Source: Salininema proteolyticum (GTDB lineage Bacteria > Actinomycetota > Actinomycetes > Mycobacteriales > Micromonosporaceae). From it: 64,000 bases of DNA. Positions 34,101-42,178 of the stretch are shown here, one piece after another (within the stretch, counting starts at the first letter, position 1; each line of letters starts with the position of its first letter). The stretch is from assembly GCF_042685645.1 (NCBI RefSeq), contig NZ_JBHUNX010000001.1:3968001-4032000 (forward strand). The letters run 5' to 3'. Made by a program: the position numbers and the translations under genes. The notes beneath the pieces are model-generated. The model did not search any database. It was given only the letters and a program-made list of their open reading frames with translations, and was not told where the DNA came from.

Positions 34101-35535
34101 AGGCCATGAGGTTGACGTTCTCGGTGAGGTCCTTCCAGATGCCCGAGACGCCCTGGACGTTGGCCTGCCCGCCCAGCTGGCCCTGCGAGCCGACCTCCTT
34201 GGCCACACGGGTGACCTCCGCGGCGAACGCCGAGAGCTGGTCGACCATCGTGTTGACCGTGTTCTTGACGCCGAGGATCTCGCCCGAGGCGTCGACGGTG
34301 ATCTTCTGGCTGAAGTCGCCCTGGGCGACCGCCTCGGTCACCTTGGCGATGTTGCGGACCTGGTCGGTCAGGTTGCGCGCCAGCTGGTTCACGTTCTCGG
34401 TCAGGTCGCGCCACGTGCCCGAGACGCCGAAGACCTGCGCCTGGCCTCCCAGCTGCCCTTCGGTGCCGACCTCCTTGGCCACGCGCGTGACCTCGTCGGC
34501 GAAGTTGGACAGCTGGTCGACCATCGTGTTGACGGTGTTCTTCAGCTCCAGGATCTCGCCCTGGGCGGCGACGGTGATCTTGCGGGTCAGGTCGCCCTGC
34601 GCCACGGCGGTGGCGACCGAGGAGATGTTCCGCACCTGGGTGGTCAGGTTGGAGGCCATCGAGTTGACGTTGTCGGTGAGGTCCTTCCACGTGCCGGCCA
34701 CTCCCGGCACGTCGGCCTGGCCGCCCAGGCGGCCCTCCGTGCCGACCTCTCGGGCCACACGCGTGACCTCGCCGGCGAAGATGCGCAGCGTCTCGGTCAG
34801 CGAGTTGATCGTCTCGGCCAGGACCGCGACCTCGCCGCGCGCCGAGATGTTGATGCGCCGGTTCAGGTCGCCGGCCGCGATGGACTGGGTCACAGTGGAG
34901 ATCGAGCGGACCTGCTCGGTCAGGTTGGACGCCATGGTGTTGACCGAGTCGGTCAGCTGCAGCCAGACGCCGGAGACGCCCATGACCTCGGCCTGTCCGC
35001 CCAGTTTGCCCTCGGTGCCCACTTCCTTCGCCACACGGGTGACCTCGCCCGCGAACTCGCGGAGGAAGGAGACCATGCGGTTGACCGTCTCGCCGAGGTG
35101 GAGGAACTCGCCGCGCAGTTCGCGGCCCTCGTAGGTCAGGTCGGCCTCGCGGCTGAGGTCGCCCTCGGCGACCGCCTGGATGACTCGCGACAGCTCGGAG
35201 ATCGGTCGGACCAGCTGGTCGATCAGGTCGTTGATCTGTTCGGCCGAGGCCTTCCAGTCGCCGTCGAGGTGCTCGATGTCGAGCTTGGAGGTCCAGCGGC
35301 CGTCGCGGCCCACGACGCGGGTGATCAGGGCGATGTCGCGCTTCTGCCGGTCGGCCTGCTCGGCGACGGCGTTGAAGCGGTCGATGACCTCGCCGACGAG
35401 TCCGGGGCGACGCGCCATGCGCACGCTGAAGTCGCCCTTCTCCATCCGGGCGAGCGCCTCGGCCAGCTCACGGAGGTCGCCCTCTGAGTGTTCGGCCTCG
35501 GTCGCGGCGGCGGAGGCCGGTACCGCATCTGTCAT
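31138..35535 (-). CDS. Hybrid histidine kinase with seven-fold HAMP array, GAF and receiver
   Basis: A 1465-residue soluble kinase with no membrane helix. After an N-terminal HAMP-like region (about residues 20-150), seven near-identical 92-residue HAMP-type repeats run to about residue 800, each with EVTRVA(K/R)EVG, LGGQA and W-x-x-LT-x-NVN. A GAF domain follows (about 830-970), then a coiled coil, a DHp domain with SHELRTPL (His near 1054), an HATPase domain (LLSNAVKF; HDTGIGVPDDK) and a receiver (IVDDDIRNVF; Asp near 1373 in LMDSMMP). Related actinobacterial kinases have similar HAMP arrays. The downstream receiver and STAS protein are likely outputs. Confidence 0.9.
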   Translation of the reverse strand: MTDAVPASAAATEAEHSEGDLRELAEALARMEKGDFSVRMARRPGLVGEVIDRFNAVAEQADRQKRDIALITRVVGRDGRWTSKLDIEHLDGDWKASAEQINDLIDQLVRPISELSRVIQAVAEGDLSREADLTYEGRELRGEFLHLGETVNRMVSFLREFAGEVTRVAKEVGTEGKLGGQAEVMGVSGVWLQLTDSVNTMASNLTEQVRSISTVTQSIAAGDLNRRINISARGEVAVLAETINSLTETLRIFAGEVTRVAREVGTEGRLGGQADVPGVAGTWKDLTDNVNSMASNLTTQVRNISSVATAVAQGDLTRKITVAAQGEILELKNTVNTMVDQLSNFADEVTRVAKEVGTEGQLGGQAQVFGVSGTWRDLTENVNQLARNLTDQVRNIAKVTEAVAQGDFSQKITVDASGEILGVKNTVNTMVDQLSAFAAEVTRVAKEVGSQGQLGGQANVQGVSGIWKDLTENVNLMASNLTAQVRNISDFATAVAEGNLNNQITVDAQGEMLQLKNTLNSMVGQLSKFADEVTRVAKEVGTDGKLGGQANVPGVSGIWKDLTDNVNSMASNLTAQVRNISEFSSAIAAGDLSGQITVNAQGEILELKNTLNSMAGQLSQFAFEVTRVAREVGTEGKLGGQANVPGVSGIWKDLTDNTNSMASNLTAQVRNISSVTTAVAQGDLTGQITVDAQGEILQLKNTVNKMVSQLSGFADEVIRVAREVGVEGKLGGQANVADASGSWLALTENVNSLAGTLTTQLRAIANVAHAVASGDLTQSIDFPAAGEIADLTQSINHMIQALRQKTADGADADWLNSNLAQVSGQLQGHRNIEDVTAMILETVTPLIEAQASTFYVRDESVDGQVVFRLAAVYGRNEPQARSEIYENEGLVGQAASSKRTILLDDIPDGYMDISSSLGSAPPKSLVILPVQFNDKVRGVIEVASFNEFSPLHRRFLDNLAANIGVALTTIEGNIRTELLLKESQRMAQELQQTAEQLQVTNADLEQQTRLLAKQNRTVEDKNREVEAARRDIEATAQELERASRYKSEFLANVSHELRTPLNSLLLLAKLLTENPESNLNEQQVNFAKTIWNAGRDLLTLIDDILDLSKIEAGRMDVTTGAVNLEEVFTDLEATFRPQVEDKGLDFGLTIDQAMPAEIVTDSQKLQQVLRNLLSNAVKFTSEGSVSLEVAVLDRNPQPGVESLKGAEKIFAFRVHDTGIGVPDDKRNSIFEPFRQATSGTQKQYGGTGLGLSISSSLSEMLGGTVFIEHTSEDGSTFTLLVPGESATGAHRPAPTEQKALPQGETMILGEETTTVQHDLEGTEILIVDDDIRNVFALTAALERHGLIVHYAENGRAGIEELQDNPETSIILMDSMMPVMDGSQTTRALRSMPEYRSIPIIFLSAQAQTENQQKAIDDGADAYLTKPVDLDRLLDTMNRFSAAGDPRGSEQSGEDDNGSDSPTERD
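33383..35046. repeat. Seven-copy 276-bp coding tandem repeat
   Basis: The antisense of the EVT(R) codons (GTGACCTC) recurs at 35039, 34763, 34487, 34211, 33935, 33659 and, as ATGACCTC, 33383: exactly 276 bp each time. The copies around 33530-33660 and 33820-33935 are nearly identical in DNA, implying recent duplication or gene conversion. They encode the HAMP repeats of the minus-strand kinase. Confidence 0.9.
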
Positions 35536-35923
35536 GGTCAGTCTCCTAAAGACCTCGGGCCTTGTCGAAGGTGGGATCCAGGGCGCGTTCGCTCGGTCGG
35601 GCGCTGGGGCGTGACCGGGCCCGAAAGGCGGCGAAACGGCCGCCGACGCGCTCTGACCTGGATCCTGGGGACATGCGTCTCGACTTTCTAGGGTGTCATA
35701 CTCGGGCCCCGATTGGAAACCCTGGTGACGCAGTGATGTCTAAGCGGTCACCGGGGGAATACCGGAGGCGATACGGCGCATATTCCCCATGTCACATCTT
35801 CGGCCGGAGGAGTGTGCCCCACCTTACTTCACGGTTCCCGTTTCCGCCTCCGGGGTGGTCGGCGCCCGATTCTCCGGCCCGCGACGGCCGCCCCTCCGCT
35901 CGGGGGCCCCGGCCGCGCGGTCT

Positions 35924-35938
35924 TACACTGGAGAGGTG
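35924..35938 (+). promoter_or_regulatory. TACACT -10 element placed for a leaderless GTG start
   Basis: TACACT (35924-35929) ends 6 bases before the GTG at 35936, the spacing expected if transcription starts at the start codon. The only Shine-Dalgarno-like sequence (GGAGAG) is too close to the GTG to act normally. No clear -35 is visible. Confidence 0.45.
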
Positions 35939-37930
35939 AGCAGCAGGGAGACCACCCGACGCATCCAACTGCCCGTGGACGACCGTTCACCGGCTGTTGC
36001 GCGCGCCCTCGTCCGCGAGGTCATGACGGAGACGGGCCACCTCGACCTGCTCGACGAGGCCCTCCTCCTGACCACCGAACTGGCGACCAACGGCGTGGTC
36101 CACGCCCGCACGGACGTGGGGATCACCGTGAGCGCCGACGACGTGTCGGTGACCGTCCGCGTGACCGACTTCCGCTCCGGCGGCCTGACCACCGACGACC
36201 CGGTCCTCCCCGACATCTCCGCCGAGGGCGGGCGCGGCCTCCTCCTGGTGGACCGTTTCGCCAGCGCCTGGGGCACGACCCACGACAAGGCCGGGAAGTC
36301 CATCTGGTTCCGCCTCGACTCCGAGGCGCGGCCCTCCCCCACGGCCGAGGACCACTCCGACGCCCTCCCCGACACGGCCCCCGAGGTCACGACGCTGGAC
36401 GCCGCCCAGTTGGCGGCCCTGTTCACCGTCGATCCGCACACGCAGCGCCGGCTGGACCTCAACGAGACGCTCGAGGAGCTCATCCAGCGCCTGGGCGAGG
36501 CGACCGGTGCCAGGTCGGTGCGCGTGGAGGTCACCTCGCGCGACTCGTCCCAGCAGGTGCTCGCCTCGGTCGGCGTCGCCCGGGGCGAGAGCACGGCGTT
36601 CCCGCTGCCGCTGACTCCTCCCGAGGAGGGGCGGATCGTGCTGACGGGGATCCGGTCGACCAACTCGGCGGCCGTGATCGCCCTGGCCGCCGAGCGGTGC
36701 GCGCTGGCGATCGAGATCGACCGGCTGCGCGAGCAGGAGCGGCAGCGCTCCGGGTGGTTGACGTTCCTGGCCGGCTCCTCCGAGCTCTTGGCGCACTCGC
36801 TGGACGACAAGCTGACCGCCGCGCTCATACCCCAGCTCTTCGTTCCCCGCCTGGGGCAGTGGGCGGCGCTGTACACCGTCGACGCCAACGGCGACCTGGT
36901 GCTGACCAACTCCGTCCACGTCGACGAGGGACAGGTGGAGGAGCTGGACTCGCGGCTGCGCAAGGCGGCGTCCGACTTCTCGGTGTCCATGGAGCGCACG
37001 AGTTTCACGGGCCTGGAGCTTCCGGCCCCGCGCGGTTTCAACGGGACGGCGATCCCCTTGACGGCGCGGCTCAAGCCGCTCGGCGTCCTGGCGGTGGGCT
37101 ATCCGGCGCGCGGGCAGCACACTCCCGCCGAGCGCGACATCATCACCGACCTGGCCAAGCGCTCCAGCCTCGCGCTGGAGAACGCGCGCGTGCTCTCGGA
37201 GCGGACGCGCATCGCCCACGAACTGCAGACGGCCCTCATGCCGCGCAACCTCCCCGAGCTGGAGGGCGTCAGCTTCGCCGCGGAGTACCTCCCGGCCGTC
37301 GCCTTCGGCACCGAGGTAGGCGGCGACTTCTACGACGCGATGTCCTTGGACGACAACAGGCTGTGGATCGCCATAGGGGACGTCTGCGGCAAGGGCGCCC
37401 GGGCCGCGGCCCTGACGGGCGTGGTGCGCGACGTTCTGCGCGTCATGGCCCAGGACGGCTCGCCGCTCCCGCACGCCCTGCAGCTTCTGAACAACACGCT
37501 CCTGGACAAGCAGGACGACAACCGCTACGCGACGCTCGCGAGCGCGTTCGCCCGCCGCACCTCGCCGGGTTTGAGCCTCTCGGTGTCGCTGTCGGGGCAC
37601 GACCATCCGCTGCTGCTGCGCGCCGACGGCACCCACGAGTGGATCGGCTGCTCGGGCACGGCCATCGGGCTGCTGCCGGATGTGAAGGTGAAGCCGGTCG
37701 ACGTGGAGATGAGCAAGGGCGACTCGCTGATCCTGTACACCGACGGCGTGACCGAGCGGCGCAACGGCCGCACCATGTTCGGCGGGGAGAGTATCGTGTC
37801 GGTGCTGGAGAACAGGGCGGGATCGCCCGCCCAGGACTTGGCCTCGACCCTCGTGGAGGCCGTGAAGGACTACTCCACCGACCCGCCCCGGGACGACATC
37901 GCGATTCTCGTGATCCGCTGCGACGCTTGA
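35936..37930 (+). CDS. SpoIIE-type PP2C phosphatase with N-terminal anti-sigma-kinase-like ATPase and GAF
   Basis: A 664-residue protein. Residues about 10-125 form an HATPase of the RsbW/SpoIIAB type (LTTELATNGVVHA; EGGRGLLLVDRFASAWG). A GAF-like region occupies about 210-410, and a PP2C/RsbU phosphatase domain the rest, with FGTEVGGDFYDA, IGDVCGKGARAA, LYTDGVTERR and PPRDDIAILVI as metal-site motifs. It probably dephosphorylates a STAS protein such as the one at 30218-30553, setting sigma-factor availability. The upstream frame is open to 35789, but GTG 35936 begins the conserved part. It is divergent from the HAMP kinase (400-bp gap). Confidence 0.88.
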   Translation: MSSRETTRRIQLPVDDRSPAVARALVREVMTETGHLDLLDEALLLTTELATNGVVHARTDVGITVSADDVSVTVRVTDFRSGGLTTDDPVLPDISAEGGRGLLLVDRFASAWGTTHDKAGKSIWFRLDSEARPSPTAEDHSDALPDTAPEVTTLDAAQLAALFTVDPHTQRRLDLNETLEELIQRLGEATGARSVRVEVTSRDSSQQVLASVGVARGESTAFPLPLTPPEEGRIVLTGIRSTNSAAVIALAAERCALAIEIDRLREQERQRSGWLTFLAGSSELLAHSLDDKLTAALIPQLFVPRLGQWAALYTVDANGDLVLTNSVHVDEGQVEELDSRLRKAASDFSVSMERTSFTGLELPAPRGFNGTAIPLTARLKPLGVLAVGYPARGQHTPAERDIITDLAKRSSLALENARVLSERTRIAHELQTALMPRNLPELEGVSFAAEYLPAVAFGTEVGGDFYDAMSLDDNRLWIAIGDVCGKGARAAALTGVVRDVLRVMAQDGSPLPHALQLLNNTLLDKQDDNRYATLASAFARRTSPGLSLSVSLSGHDHPLLLRADGTHEWIGCSGTAIGLLPDVKVKPVDVEMSKGDSLILYTDGVTERRNGRTMFGGESIVSVLENRAGSPAQDLASTLVEAVKDYSTDPPRDDIAILVIRCDA

Positions 37931-37940
37931 CGGAGACTCT

Positions 37941-38510
37941 GTGGACGACTATTCCCGCCAACCGGCCTTGACGGGGGTTTCCCGCCGCGCCAAGCTTCTG
38001 ATCGGCGGCTTCGTCGTGCTGTGGGGCGTGGTGCTGGTCGTGCTCATGTTCCTGCCCTCGGACCCGACGGTGCGGGAGCAGATCGGCATAGGCGAGGCGC
38101 GCCAGGACGGCGAGGAGCTCGTGGAGGCGATCTCGGAGGACTTGGGCCGCTGGACGGAGGAGGCGGTGGAGTTGGAGGACTCCGAGGTGCCGGCGGCGCC
38201 CGTCGACGAGGAGCCGTCTTACCGGCTCTACTGGCTGCCTTCGGTGGAGGAGTCGTGCAAGGTCACGCCTGTGCGCGACAGTGCCGAGGCGGTGTGGGAG
38301 TTCAAGGCCTTTCCGGAGAACTCGCGGGAGGCCTTCGACTCGGTCGAGGACCTTCTCGTCGGGGAGTTCGGCGCGGACGGCAACGGTTTCGACAGTTCGT
38401 GGTCGGGCCGCACGGACCGCTATCTGAAGGTGAACCTGTCGCTGGACGAGGCGGAGGGGTCGCTGCCGGCGGTGAGCGGCCGGATCTCCACGGAGTGCCG
38501 ACCGCTCTAG
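37941..38510 (+). CDS. Single-pass membrane protein, unknown function
   Basis: A 189-residue protein starting at GTG 37941, 10 bp after the phosphatase stop, with CGGAG upstream. One membrane helix (LLIGGFVVLWGVVLVVLMFL, about residues 19-38) is followed by an acidic extracytoplasmic domain with two cysteines (ESCKV, STECRPL). Likely co-transcribed with the phosphatase. No family recognised. Confidence 0.6.
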   Translation: MDDYSRQPALTGVSRRAKLLIGGFVVLWGVVLVVLMFLPSDPTVREQIGIGEARQDGEELVEAISEDLGRWTEEAVELEDSEVPAAPVDEEPSYRLYWLPSVEESCKVTPVRDSAEAVWEFKAFPENSREAFDSVEDLLVGEFGADGNGFDSSWSGRTDRYLKVNLSLDEAEGSLPAVSGRISTECRPL

Positions 38511-38562
38511 GGTTTCCGGTGTTCCCGGTCCGTGACGCGGAGTCGTCCTTGAACCGGGGCCG

Positions 38563-39501
38563 TCAGGCCTCCGAGTTCGGGGTCGAGGTGCCGTTGTAGA
38601 TGCACCAGCCGTCGGTCTCGTCGTCGCGCAGGTTCAGGACGGTGGTGTTGTCCGACGCCTGGGCCTCCCCGCCCTCCGGGGTGTAGGTGACCTTCTCCTG
38701 TGCGGTGACAGTGGCCTCGGTGCCGGTCACTTCGGGCGGTTCGACGGTGTAGGTGCCCGTCCAGGTCCACTCGATGCCCTTGGTGGTGTCCTTGTCGTTC
38801 TCGCGGTTGTCCTCGACGCTGCCGTGCAGGTCGCTGCAGGTGCCCGCGAGCAGTGCGTCGTAGGCGGCGTCGATGTCGTTGGCCTTCATGCTCGTGTAGT
38901 AGCCGGAGAAGTAGGCCTCCGCGACTTCCGCGACCTCGGCTTCGGGGCCGCTGTCGGTCTCGGATCCGTTCTCCTCGGTCGTGTCCTCTTCGCCCTCTTC
39001 CTCGTCGAGGTTCACGTCCTCGTCGGCGGACTCGTCGACCGAATCGCTGGCGGAGTCGGTGTCGCCGTCGTCCTGCAGGAGGAAGTAGGCGCCGACTCCT
39101 CCGCCGGCGAGGACCAGGACCGCCACGATGCCGATGATGACGCCGGCGTTGGACTTCTTGGGCTGCTCGGGTTGTCCGTAGGGGCCGTATCCGGGTTGCT
39201 GGGGCGGCATTCCCGGCGGCTGTCCGGGCGGGTTCTGGCCGTAGCCTCCGGGCTGGCCGGGGGCGCCGTAACCGGGCTGCTGCGGGGGTTGGCCGTAGTC
39301 CGGCTGCGGGGTCGGTGCGCCGTAACCGGGCTGCGAAGGGGGGCCGGGTTGCGGGGGCGGGGCACCGTATCCGCCCGGCTGCTGGGGTTGGGAGCCGGGC
39401 ATTCCGGGGCCCGGTTGGCCGGGAGCACCGTAGCCGGGTTGCTGGGGCGGCTGCCCCTGGGACGGGTCCGGCTGATATCCGCCGGGAGGTGGGTAGGCCA
39501 T
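38563..39501 (-). CDS. Proline-rich membrane-anchored protein
   Basis: A 312-residue protein. A Pro/Gln/Gly-rich N-terminus of about 115 residues (repeats such as QQPGYGAP) is followed by one membrane helix (AGVIIGIVAVLVLAGGGVGAYF), a strongly acidic linker and an extracytoplasmic domain with two cysteines (AGTCSDL, DGWCIYNG). The outer part, about 100 residues ending VLNLRDDETDGWCIYNG, resembles DUF4878/lumazine-binding-like NTF2-fold domains. Start ATG 39501 follows GGAGGG. Same overall plan as the gene at 39904-40701. Confidence 0.7.
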   Translation of the reverse strand: MAYPPPGGYQPDPSQGQPPQQPGYGAPGQPGPGMPGSQPQQPGGYGAPPPQPGPPSQPGYGAPTPQPDYGQPPQQPGYGAPGQPGGYGQNPPGQPPGMPPQQPGYGPYGQPEQPKKSNAGVIIGIVAVLVLAGGGVGAYFLLQDDGDTDSASDSVDESADEDVNLDEEEGEEDTTEENGSETDSGPEAEVAEVAEAYFSGYYTSMKANDIDAAYDALLAGTCSDLHGSVEDNRENDKDTTKGIEWTWTGTYTVEPPEVTGTEATVTAQEKVTYTPEGGEAQASDNTTVLNLRDDETDGWCIYNGTSTPNSEA

Positions 39502-39852
39502 GGTGTTTCCCTCCGGTGTTCGTCGATGTCTCCATCCCTATCGTGACAAACTCTCGCCATGGTTTTCTCCCGGGTTCCTGCCAATCGGAAGGGCTATTTC
39601 GATGCGGAACGGGCCGTTGATTTCGCGAACAGGTCAGGAGGAACAGCTCAGGCACCGGCTGTTGGGCTCCCTCGTCAGATCCCGGGGCTAGGGGCGATGT
39701 CGGCGGCCGTTGCGCCGCTTCAACGGCCGATGTGCGCTCCGCGGCGACCTGAGCCGGCGCGCCGTTCGCGCTCCCGTATTCCATGGTCGACTCCACGAAG
39801 TTCCCGACACCGCCGGGCAAAGATCCGCCATGGCCCGCCACCCGTTCTCGCC
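39502..39852. other. Intergenic region without supported gene
   Basis: About 350 bp between the two proline-rich genes, carrying the promoter of the gene at 38563-39501. A plus-strand open frame crosses it but lacks convincing coding signals. Nothing further recognised apart from the adjacent terminator. Confidence 0.35.
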
Positions 39853-39894
39853 GAGAACAACGGCCCGTCCGATACTGGACGGGCCGTTGTTCTC
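39853..39894 (-). terminator. Intrinsic terminator, 18-bp perfect stem
   Basis: Stem 39853-39870 pairs fully with 39877-39894 around a 6-base loop, 10 bp beyond the stop of the gene at 39904. The stem's lower part is A+T-rich (GAGAACAA/TTGTTCTC). Confidence 0.8.
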
Positions 39895-39903
39895 TCAATG
39901 CGA

Positions 39904-40701
39904 TCAGGACGTCCCGCTAATGCACCAGCCGCTGTCCTCCTTGGTGAGCTCGTAGGTCACAGTGGTGCTCTGCTCCTGCGTCTCACCTTGGTAGGTCGCA
40001 CTCGAATCGATGTTGACCTCGGCGGTTGCCGAATCGCCGTCCTCTTGGACGGCGCCGAGGGAGAGTTCAACGGTGGTCTCGATGTCTTCCATGCCCTCTT
40101 GCGAACTCGGGTCGAAGCCTTCGAGGCTCTCCTTCGCCTCCTCCTTGTCGGCTTCACACGCCGCGTCGACAAGGGCTTCATAGTCCTCAGCGTTCATCGA
40201 GTCGATGACCGAGGCGGCGAAGTCCTCGGCGCTGCCGTTCTTGTCAACACCGCCTCCGCCCAGGGCCACGATGAGGATGACGACGACGGCGATGACGCCG
40301 ACCGCGCCGGCGCCCAGGCCGATGAAGAGGCCCTTCTTCGACTTCTGCTGCGGCGGAGGCGGCATACCGGGCTGCCCGTAGCCGCCTGGCTGCTGGGGCG
40401 GCATCCCCGGCTGCTGCGGGGGCATTCCGGGCTGCTGGGGCGGCATCCCGGGCTGTTGCGGGGGCATGCCCTGCTGGGGAGGCATTCCCGGCTGCTGGCC
40501 GGGAGCGCCGTATCCGGGTGGCGGCGTCTGGCCGTACCCCGGCTGCTGCGGCGGACCGTAGCCCGGCTGCTGTTGCGGCGCCCCGTATCCGGGTTGCTGC
40601 TGCGGCGACGGGTTGTAGGGCGGTTGCTGGGGGCCGCCATAACCCGGCTGCCCGTTCGGCGGTTGTCCCGGTGGCTGCCCTCCGGGAGGTGGATAGGTCA
40701 T
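39904..40701 (-). CDS. Proline-rich membrane-anchored protein with GMPPQQP repeats
   Basis: A 265-residue protein. The first ~120 residues are Pro/Gln/Gly-rich, including five GMPPQQ(P) repeats; one membrane helix (GLGAGAVGVIAVVVILIVALGG) and an outer NTF2/DUF4878-like domain of about 110 residues follow, with ACEAD and WCISGTS cysteines. It parallels the gene at 38563-39501 and ends at a strong terminator. Function unknown. Confidence 0.7.
   Translation of the reverse strand: MTYPPPGGQPPGQPPNGQPGYGGPQQPPYNPSPQQQPGYGAPQQQPGYGPPQQPGYGQTPPPGYGAPGQQPGMPPQQGMPPQQPGMPPQQPGMPPQQPGMPPQQPGGYGQPGMPPPPQQKSKKGLFIGLGAGAVGVIAVVVILIVALGGGGVDKNGSAEDFAASVIDSMNAEDYEALVDAACEADKEEAKESLEGFDPSSQEGMEDIETTVELSLGAVQEDGDSATAEVNIDSSATYQGETQEQSTTVTYELTKEDSGWCISGTS
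40388..40492. repeat. 21-bp coding repeats (GMPPQQP)
   Basis: Four consecutive 21-bp units starting GGCTG(C/T)TG at 40388, with a shortened fifth. Alternate copies are more alike, giving a 42-bp superperiod. They encode the heptapeptide repeats of the minus-strand gene. Confidence 0.75.
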
Positions 40702-40934
40702 GGCACCCCTTCGCGAATGCGTCTACGTTGTGATTACGACGCAATTGTGCCACTCCGCCCACGGTCTCGCCTCCCCCGTACCTCCCCGGATGACAAGCTG
40801 GTCTTCTCCTCGCGACTCCCCTTGGCACACGGCAGTTGTCGCCGCGAGCTGCCTGCCGGAGTGCGCCATCGGCACGGGTCTCCCGAGTGCCGTCGGAGCT
40901 CTGTTCGGTGTCCCGCCCGGTCGCCGGTGCCGCG

Positions 40935-41789
40935 TCAGTCCTCTTCTTCGCGCTCCATCGGCCAGACGCTCGTCTCCACGCTGCCGACCAGATCGAGCGG
41001 CCCGACGAGCGCCGCGGTCCTCGCGACGGTGAAATCCGACAGGGCCAGCAGGCTGACCCCGCCCCGGGACTGCTTGACGGCGGCGTAGTAGGCGCCGGTG
41101 GACCGGTCGCGGAACACCCAGCCGGGCTGCGTGTCGGTCGGGATGGTCGGCACCGTCTGCCGGGTCGCCTGCGCCGACGGGGCACCGCCGTACTGCGGTT
41201 GGCTCGTGTACGCCGGGAACTCCCCGGTCCTCGGTCCGGGCGGCGTGGCCTCGAAGGCCGGTGCGCCCGAGGCGTACTCCCCCAGGCCCAGGCTCCGCTC
41301 CGAGAAGGCCTCGTAGTTGTCGCCGCCGTTGTCCACGGGGCGGGCGATGTTGTCGGGGATCTGATAAGGGGAGGGGTCGGCGGAGACCGGCAGCGGCGGC
41401 GGGGCGGCCTGCGGCTCGATCTCGGGGATGTCGGTCAGGGCGCGCATCTCGTGTCGTCCGGCGACGAGGTTGATGACGACCGCCCCGGCTATGAGCGAGA
41501 AGAGTGCGGCGCCCAGGGCGATCAGCACGCGTGCGGTCATGCCGGACGCGGTCGCCAGGTACACGAGCGACAGCGCGCCCGCGGAGAAGGCGATGACGAC
41601 GAGGGCGGCGACGGTGGCGGTCAGGGCCAGGTTGTGGCCCACCGGAGGGGGCGTCGCCGTCGGCCATTTCTCCGAGGCCCTCACCTTCCCCAGGGCGATG
41701 GAGGAGAAGGCGGCGAGCGCGAGGGCCAGAACGAGGGACACGCCGGCGACGACTGCCACGAGGGTGCTGTTCGCGTCGATGACGTCCAT
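40935..41789 (-). CDS. Membrane protein with three hydrophobic helices, unknown function
   Basis: A 284-residue protein. Three membrane helices are near the N-terminus (about residues 10-30, 53-78 and 83-110); a proline-rich linker and a C-terminal cytoplasmic domain of about 85 residues follow, with GWVFRDRSTGAYYAAVKQSRGG. Start ATG 41789 follows GGGAGG. No family was recognised; it lies between the proline-rich proteins and the type VII-like gene, all on the minus strand but with wide gaps. Confidence 0.55.
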   Translation of the reverse strand: MDVIDANSTLVAVVAGVSLVLALALAAFSSIALGKVRASEKWPTATPPPVGHNLALTATVAALVVIAFSAGALSLVYLATASGMTARVLIALGAALFSLIAGAVVINLVAGRHEMRALTDIPEIEPQAAPPPLPVSADPSPYQIPDNIARPVDNGGDNYEAFSERSLGLGEYASGAPAFEATPPGPRTGEFPAYTSQPQYGGAPSAQATRQTVPTIPTDTQPGWVFRDRSTGAYYAAVKQSRGGVSLLALSDFTVARTAALVGPLDLVGSVETSVWPMEREEED

Positions 41790-42178
41790 GGTGGCCTCCC
41801 TTGGTGCGGGGTACGGTGCGTCCGGCCGGGCGAGGCCGGACTAGTACTGATTATGGCCTTCCGGGCCGGGCCTGTCACTGGTTCGGACAGGAGGTTTTCT
41901 CCCGGGTCTCGACGGGGGAACCGGAGAGCCATTCAACTACACGGGGTCGGGTCGCATAACGGGCGCGGCCGTTCGCATGTGAGTAGTAACAGTAGGTGAG
42001 CGATGTGTGCGGGTCCCGGGTGCGAAGACCGACGCCGCTCGCCGGCCCGGAGTCGCGCCCCTTCAGGGTGCTGTTGGGCAACGGGCGAACCAGACGAGCC
42101 CCTTGAGGTAGCTACCGGGTCGCGCTGAATGAAGACCGTGCTTCCGAAGGAGATTCGTCCCTTCACCAACAGCCCCCT
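41790..42178. other. Intergenic region without supported gene
   Basis: 389 bp upstream of the 40935-41789 gene and downstream of the type VII-like gene. I looked for tRNA, riboswitch and terminator structures and found none I can support. It must contain the promoter for the minus-strand membrane protein. Confidence 0.35.

Noticed and set aside
30565..35487. A 1640-codon open frame on the plus strand
   Set aside because: It is the antisense of the HAMP-array kinase; the repeats and high third-position G+C remove stops. The minus-strand frame has clear kinase domains.
41790..42178. Riboswitch or tRNA in the long gap
   Set aside because: No conserved riboswitch core or tRNA arms could be recognised by eye.
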